Shown one piece after another: positions 61,137 through 64,000 of a DNA stretch of 64,000 nucleotides. Positions within the stretch are counted from its first letter, which is position 1. Each line of letters opens with the position of its first letter. The position numbers and the translations under genes were made by a program. This stretch comes from Microbispora sp. ZYX-F-249 (GTDB lineage Bacteria > Actinomycetota > Actinomycetes > Streptosporangiales > Streptosporangiaceae): the NCBI RefSeq assembly GCF_039649665.1, contig NZ_JBDJAW010000007.1, positions 62,001 through 126,000 on the forward strand, in the 5' to 3' direction. The notes beneath the pieces were generated by a model that was given only the letters and a program-made list of their open reading frames with translations, was not told the origin of the DNA and searched no databases.

Positions 61137-61748
61137 ATGCGCGAGGCCGGCTCGAAGCCGTACTGGAACACCAACGTCGCCCGGCATCCGGGCATCCTCC
61201 GCGCCGTACCGGAGGGGTGCGGCGACGCGCTGGACGTCGGCTGCGGCGACGGCCTGCTCGCGCGGAGGCTCACCGGCCGGGCCAAGCGCGTCACCGGCCT
61301 CGACAGGTCACCGGAGATGATCGCCCGCGCCCGCGAGCTGTCCGCCGGGCGGCCGGAGCTCACCTTCGTCGAGGGCGACTTCCTCACCGCCGCCCTGCTC
61401 GTCAGGGGCTACGACTTCATCTGCTCGGTGTCCGCGATCCACCACATGGACTTCGACGCCGCCCTCACCCGGATGCGCGAACTGCTGCGGCCCGGCGGCA
61501 CGCTGGTGGTGGTCGGGCTGGCTCGTGAGGCGTCCCCGGCCGAGTGGGCGGCGACGATCGCGGCCGCCCCGGTCGTACGGATCACCAAGGTGCTGCGCCG
61601 CGCGCGGGAGCCCGAGGGGATGCCGGTGGCCGTACCGCGGATGAGCTACGGGCAGGTGCGGGCCGCGGCACGGCGGTTGCTGCCCGGCGTGCGCTACCGC
61701 CGGCACGTGCTCCGCCGATACTCCCTCACCTGGACGAAGCCCGAGTAG
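61137..61748 (+). CDS. Class I SAM-dependent methyltransferase
   Basis: 203 residues. SAM motif I is ALDVGCGDGLLARRL, with VTGLDRSPEM, YDFICSVSAIHHMDFD and LRPGGTLVVVGL. It is close to UbiE/COQ5-like proteins. The start MREAGSKPYWNTNVARHPGI is typical of actinobacterial homologues. The substrate is unknown. ATG 61137 lies 6 nt after TACCAT (61125-61130), inside the end of the LysR gene, so it has its own promoter. Confidence 0.88.
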   Translation: MREAGSKPYWNTNVARHPGILRAVPEGCGDALDVGCGDGLLARRLTGRAKRVTGLDRSPEMIARARELSAGRPELTFVEGDFLTAALLVRGYDFICSVSAIHHMDFDAALTRMRELLRPGGTLVVVGLAREASPAEWAATIAAAPVVRITKVLRRAREPEGMPVAVPRMSYGQVRAAARRLLPGVRYRRHVLRRYSLTWTKPE

Positions 61749-61800
61749 GCGACACCGCGAGCCGGCCGTCACGGTCGCACGGGACGCTCCGGCTCACCGG

Positions 61801-62325
61801 TCAGCGCCCCGCCTCGCCCGTGCGCAGGAACTCGGGCCGCGAGCGGTCCCAGCCCGGCACGTCCAGCGCGTTGAGCGCCGCGACGATCCGCTTCTCCTCG
61901 TAGACGAAGTGCGTCTCCATCAGCGCGGCCAGGCTGTCCAGCTCGCGGCGGACCTCCGCCGGGTCCGCCGCCTGGTCCAGCCGGCCGACCAGGTCCCGAA
62001 GGCGCCGCAGGCAGTCATCCACCAGGCGGTGGTCGCGGCGCAGTTCCTCCAGCACCGGGCGCAGCTCGGGGAACCGCCGGGCGAGTTCGGGGAACGCCCC
62101 GTCGTCCTCACCGGTGTGGTGGCGGTCCAGCGCCGAGCAGAAGGCGAGGCAGTGGGCCCGCAGTTCGCGGGGGCGGGCGCCTCCGGCGAGGTGGGCGTCG
62201 ATGTCCTCGCGCAGCGCCGCGAGCTCCTCGCGGAGCCAGATGTGCACGTCGATCAACTGGTTGCCGAACGCCCTCAGGCGTCCATGCGATGTCGTCAAGG
62301 TCGTCCCTTGTACCGGCGCCTCCAT
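61801..62325 (-). CDS. Hemerythrin-like protein
   Basis: 174-residue four-helix protein with hemerythrin HHE ligands: HGRLRAF (His near the start), LDRHHTGEDDGAFPELA (His, His, Glu), LRRDHRLVDDC and METHFVYEEKRIVAAL. It should bind a diiron centre. Actinobacterial relatives are implicated in oxygen or reactive-nitrogen response; a specific role cannot be read. It is convergent with the methyltransferase. ATG 62325 has purine-rich sequence upstream. Confidence 0.85.
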   Translation of the reverse strand: MEAPVQGTTLTTSHGRLRAFGNQLIDVHIWLREELAALREDIDAHLAGGARPRELRAHCLAFCSALDRHHTGEDDGAFPELARRFPELRPVLEELRRDHRLVDDCLRRLRDLVGRLDQAADPAEVRRELDSLAALMETHFVYEEKRIVAALNALDVPGWDRSRPEFLRTGEAGR

Positions 62326-62396
62326 GCCCTCGGCGGTCTCCTTGCCGGGTGCACCGCGACGCTGGGAGAGGGTCTATCACCAGGCCGCCCGACGCG

Positions 62397-62828
62397 TCAA
62401 CGGTGCGGGGACCGGCGGTAGCGGACCTCGGTCAGCGGAAAGCCGTCCGACTCGTCCCGCTGCACGGCCCCGTCGGGGCGCCAGCCGCCGCGCTCGTAGA
62501 ACCGCCGGGCCCGGCTGTTCCCCTCGACGACCCAGAGAATGGCCTGCTCGTACCCGGCGGCGGCGAGGCCGTCCAGCGCGGCGGACATGAGCCGCCCGCC
62601 GACCCCGGCGCCCCACACCTCGGGCACCAGGTAGATCGCCGAAACCTCCGCCACCGAGGCGGGGTCGACGTCGTCGTCCCGGCCGGGGCCGAACGCGGCG
62701 AATCCGGCGACGGAGCCGTCCACCTCCGCGACGAGGACCTCCGTACGCCGCGGGGACTCACCCAGGAGCCGCTCCCACACCGGCAGGCGCATGGCGGGGG
62801 TGAGGCCGTCGAGATGGGCCTGGGGCAT
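62397..62828 (-). CDS. GNAT family N-acetyltransferase, possible ATC start upstream
   Basis: From ATG 62828 the protein has 143 residues: RRTEVLVAEVDGSVAGFAAFG, the acetyl-CoA site VWGAGVGGRLMSAALD and RRFYERGGWRPDG. But the frame stays open upstream to 62915 and reads IIIRRAEPADAGAIAAVHVRSWQAAYPGL, the missing first strand and helix of the GNAT fold. That extension has no ATG, GTG or TTG. Three ATC codons (62915-62907) follow AAGGAG at 5-11 nt, so an ATC start is possible. A one-base error is the other explanation. Confidence 0.8.
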   Translation of the reverse strand: MPQAHLDGLTPAMRLPVWERLLGESPRRTEVLVAEVDGSVAGFAAFGPGRDDDVDPASVAEVSAIYLVPEVWGAGVGGRLMSAALDGLAAAGYEQAILWVVEGNSRARRFYERGGWRPDGAVQRDESDGFPLTEVRYRRSPHR

Positions 62829-63050
62829 CAGCCCGGGGTAGGCGGCCTGCCACGACCGTACGTGTACGGCGGCGATCGCCCCGGCGTCCGCCGGTTCGGC
62901 GCGTCTGATGATGATGCACGCTCCTTATCCGCTTTCGGCCGCCGGTCCCGGCACCGGGTAATACGTCTCGCGGCACGGCCGGGCGAGCGACGGCTCTCCA
63001 TAATGCGCCGCATCGTACGCAAAGGGCGAATCGTTATTGCTAAAAGCCTT

Positions 63051-63078
63051 TTGCGCGCACTTTGCTCTGGTTTACCCT
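63051..63078 (+). promoter_or_regulatory. Leaderless promoter of the pseudo-metallopeptidase gene
   Basis: TTGCGC (63051-63056) and TACCCT (63073-63078) are 16 bp apart. GTG 63087 follows the -10 box by 8 nt. Confidence 0.6.
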
Positions 63079-63086
63079 CGTCGTCC

Positions 63087-63857
63087 GTGAAACTCGCCAT
63101 CATCGCGCTCGCCGGTTCGGTGACGCTGGGGCTCGTCCCTGCCGTCTCCTCCCCTGCCGCCGCCCACCCCATCAAGAACAGCACCCTCACCGGCAACCGC
63201 CTGTACAAGGCGGGGCCTCTGCCGACCACCTCCTGCCGGGAACGTCCGGTGAAGAAGAACGACTCGGCGTCGGCCAAGAGCTATCTCGCCGGTGTGCTCA
63301 AATGTGTCGACCGCACCTGGACCGCCCAATTGCGTGAGGCGGGCCTGAAGCGGTCCCGGATGAAGCTCACCTACGCCGACAAAGTGCCGGCGAAGTTCTG
63401 CGGCCTGAAGTGGCGCAAGGACGATTTCAACGCCTACTACTGTGACGAGACCCATACGCTCCTGATCGTGCTCTCGAAGGAGCTCCTGGAGGATCCGGGG
63501 GACCTCTTCCTGTTCAACCTGGTGGCGACGTACTACGGGGAGCACGTGCAGAACTCCGCCGGCATCTACCGGGCCTGGATCAACCTCGACTCCCGGAACA
63601 AGGCCGAGCTCGCCGAGCAGAACCGGCGCTACAACCTGCAGGCCTACTGCTTCGGCGGAGCCTTCATCCACAGCGTCTGGAAGTCCCTCCACCGCGGCCC
63701 CGAGGACTGGGACGACCTGCTCTACTACCTGCGCGGGTGGGCGGGCAAGGACGGCGGCAGCAGGAAGTCGATCACCTACTGGGCCGGCGCCGGGTTCAAG
63801 TCCGGCGACCCCGGCTCCTGCAACACCTGGGCCGCGCCGTCCTCGAAGGTGGCGTGA
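63087..63857 (+). CDS. Secreted neutral-zinc-metallopeptidase-like protein lacking zinc ligands
   Basis: 256-residue exported protein (signal LAIIALAGSVTLGLVPAVSSPAAA) of the YpfJ/neutral zinc metallopeptidase family. YLAGVLKCVDRTWTAQL and the late QAxCFGGAF segment fit the family. The family's HEYGHHVQ is replaced by TYYGEHVQ (T148-Q155), so both zinc His and the catalytic Glu are lost. The third-ligand motif ELQADC is NLQAYC. It therefore cannot be a standard zinc protease. The Cys residues that form the usual disulfides are kept. Confidence 0.82.
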   Translation: MKLAIIALAGSVTLGLVPAVSSPAAAHPIKNSTLTGNRLYKAGPLPTTSCRERPVKKNDSASAKSYLAGVLKCVDRTWTAQLREAGLKRSRMKLTYADKVPAKFCGLKWRKDDFNAYYCDETHTLLIVLSKELLEDPGDLFLFNLVATYYGEHVQNSAGIYRAWINLDSRNKAELAEQNRRYNLQAYCFGGAFIHSVWKSLHRGPEDWDDLLYYLRGWAGKDGGSRKSITYWAGAGFKSGDPGSCNTWAAPSSKVA

Positions 63858-64000
63858 CGCGTGCTGCGGCATCGGCCGACCGGGCCGGCAGCCGGTCCGG
63901 TCAGCCGGTGCGACTCGATCGCCGGCCCGTCGTGACCTGACATTTCGCGGCGCTGTTCTGTCGTATCGGTGAGAACCCGGACTTGCACACCGAATCGAAG
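63858..64000. other. Right edge, no gene seen
   Basis: The last 143 bp hold no supportable gene or strong hairpin. Confidence 0.4.

Noticed and set aside
63776..63988. 70-codon minus-strand frame at the right edge
   Set aside because: It is antisense to the pseudo-metallopeptidase end, without ribosome site or motif.

Overview
GC-rich (about 72 % by eye) actinobacterial chromosome, most like a member of the Streptosporangiales (Nonomuraea / Streptosporangium / Microbispora type). This placement is inferred from protein content: an actinobacterial qcrCAB-cta respiratory supercomplex, PspA with PspAA and PspAB, a mycothiol-type DinB enzyme, DUF3043 and DUF4191 proteins, a GlnR box and many leaderless GTG/ATG starts. 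The backbone follows the order of M. tuberculosis Rv2191 to Rv2220 (exonuclease, trpD, ctaE, qcrCAB, ctaF/ctaC, adoK, erpA, DUF3043, cobS, pepA, sucB, epimerase, lipB, lipA, DUF4191, RDD, glnA), with insertions.

Layout. 1-6.6 kb: a partial NYN-domain protein, a GNAT, a DEDDh/GIY-YIG exonuclease, a RAM-domain protein, a degenerate orphan kinase, trpD and a receiver protein, with a repeat-filled gap before the receiver gene. 6.7-10.9 kb: ctaE-qcrC-qcrA-qcrB, closed by a strong terminator. 10.9-15.2 kb: an inserted two-component system, a secreted hydrolase and a membrane acyltransferase. 15.2-19.4 kb: an L,D-transpeptidase lipoprotein and ctaC-ctaD-ctaF on the minus strand. 19.6-24.0 kb: sulfur and Fe-S genes (cysteine desulfurase, TusA-like protein, adoK, erpA, nadA). 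24.1-27.4 kb: the pspA-pspAA-htpX-pspAB envelope-stress operon with a DinB-type gene at its end. 27.5-35.6 kb: DUF3043, a SUKH membrane protein, an aldo/keto reductase, cobU-cobS and a GntR-DUF1648-CPBP operon. 35.7-46.9 kb: pepA, lpdA, sucB, epimerase, peptidase E, a LipB homologue, a frameshifted small gene, an M48-like pseudoenzyme, lipA, DUF4191 and a methyltransferase. 47.0-51.9 kb: a slipin, KhtT-N, CBS and SLC13 permease cluster beside a NarL-type two-component system. 51.9-55.1 kb: RDD, a membrane protein and glnA with a GlnR box. 55.4-64 kb: accessory genes.

How it works together. The terminal oxidase and bc1 genes form the aerobic respiratory branch. The desulfurase, TusA, ErpA and the Fe-S enzymes NadA and LipA form a sulfur/cofactor theme. 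LpdA, SucB, LipB and LipA form the lipoate/2-oxoacid dehydrogenase theme.

Most notable points. The LipB homologue has lost both residues of its Cys/Lys dyad. Two zinc-protease relatives (43195-44367 and 63087-63857) have lost their metal ligands. A GNAT gene seems to start on an ATC codon behind a good ribosome site. A four-gene slipin/CBS/permease operon has no obvious named function. A GntR gene is preceded by two inverted-repeat operators 42 bp apart. At least fifteen genes have a TANNNT box 6-8 nt before the start codon. No tRNA, rRNA, CRISPR array, insertion sequence or prophage was seen.
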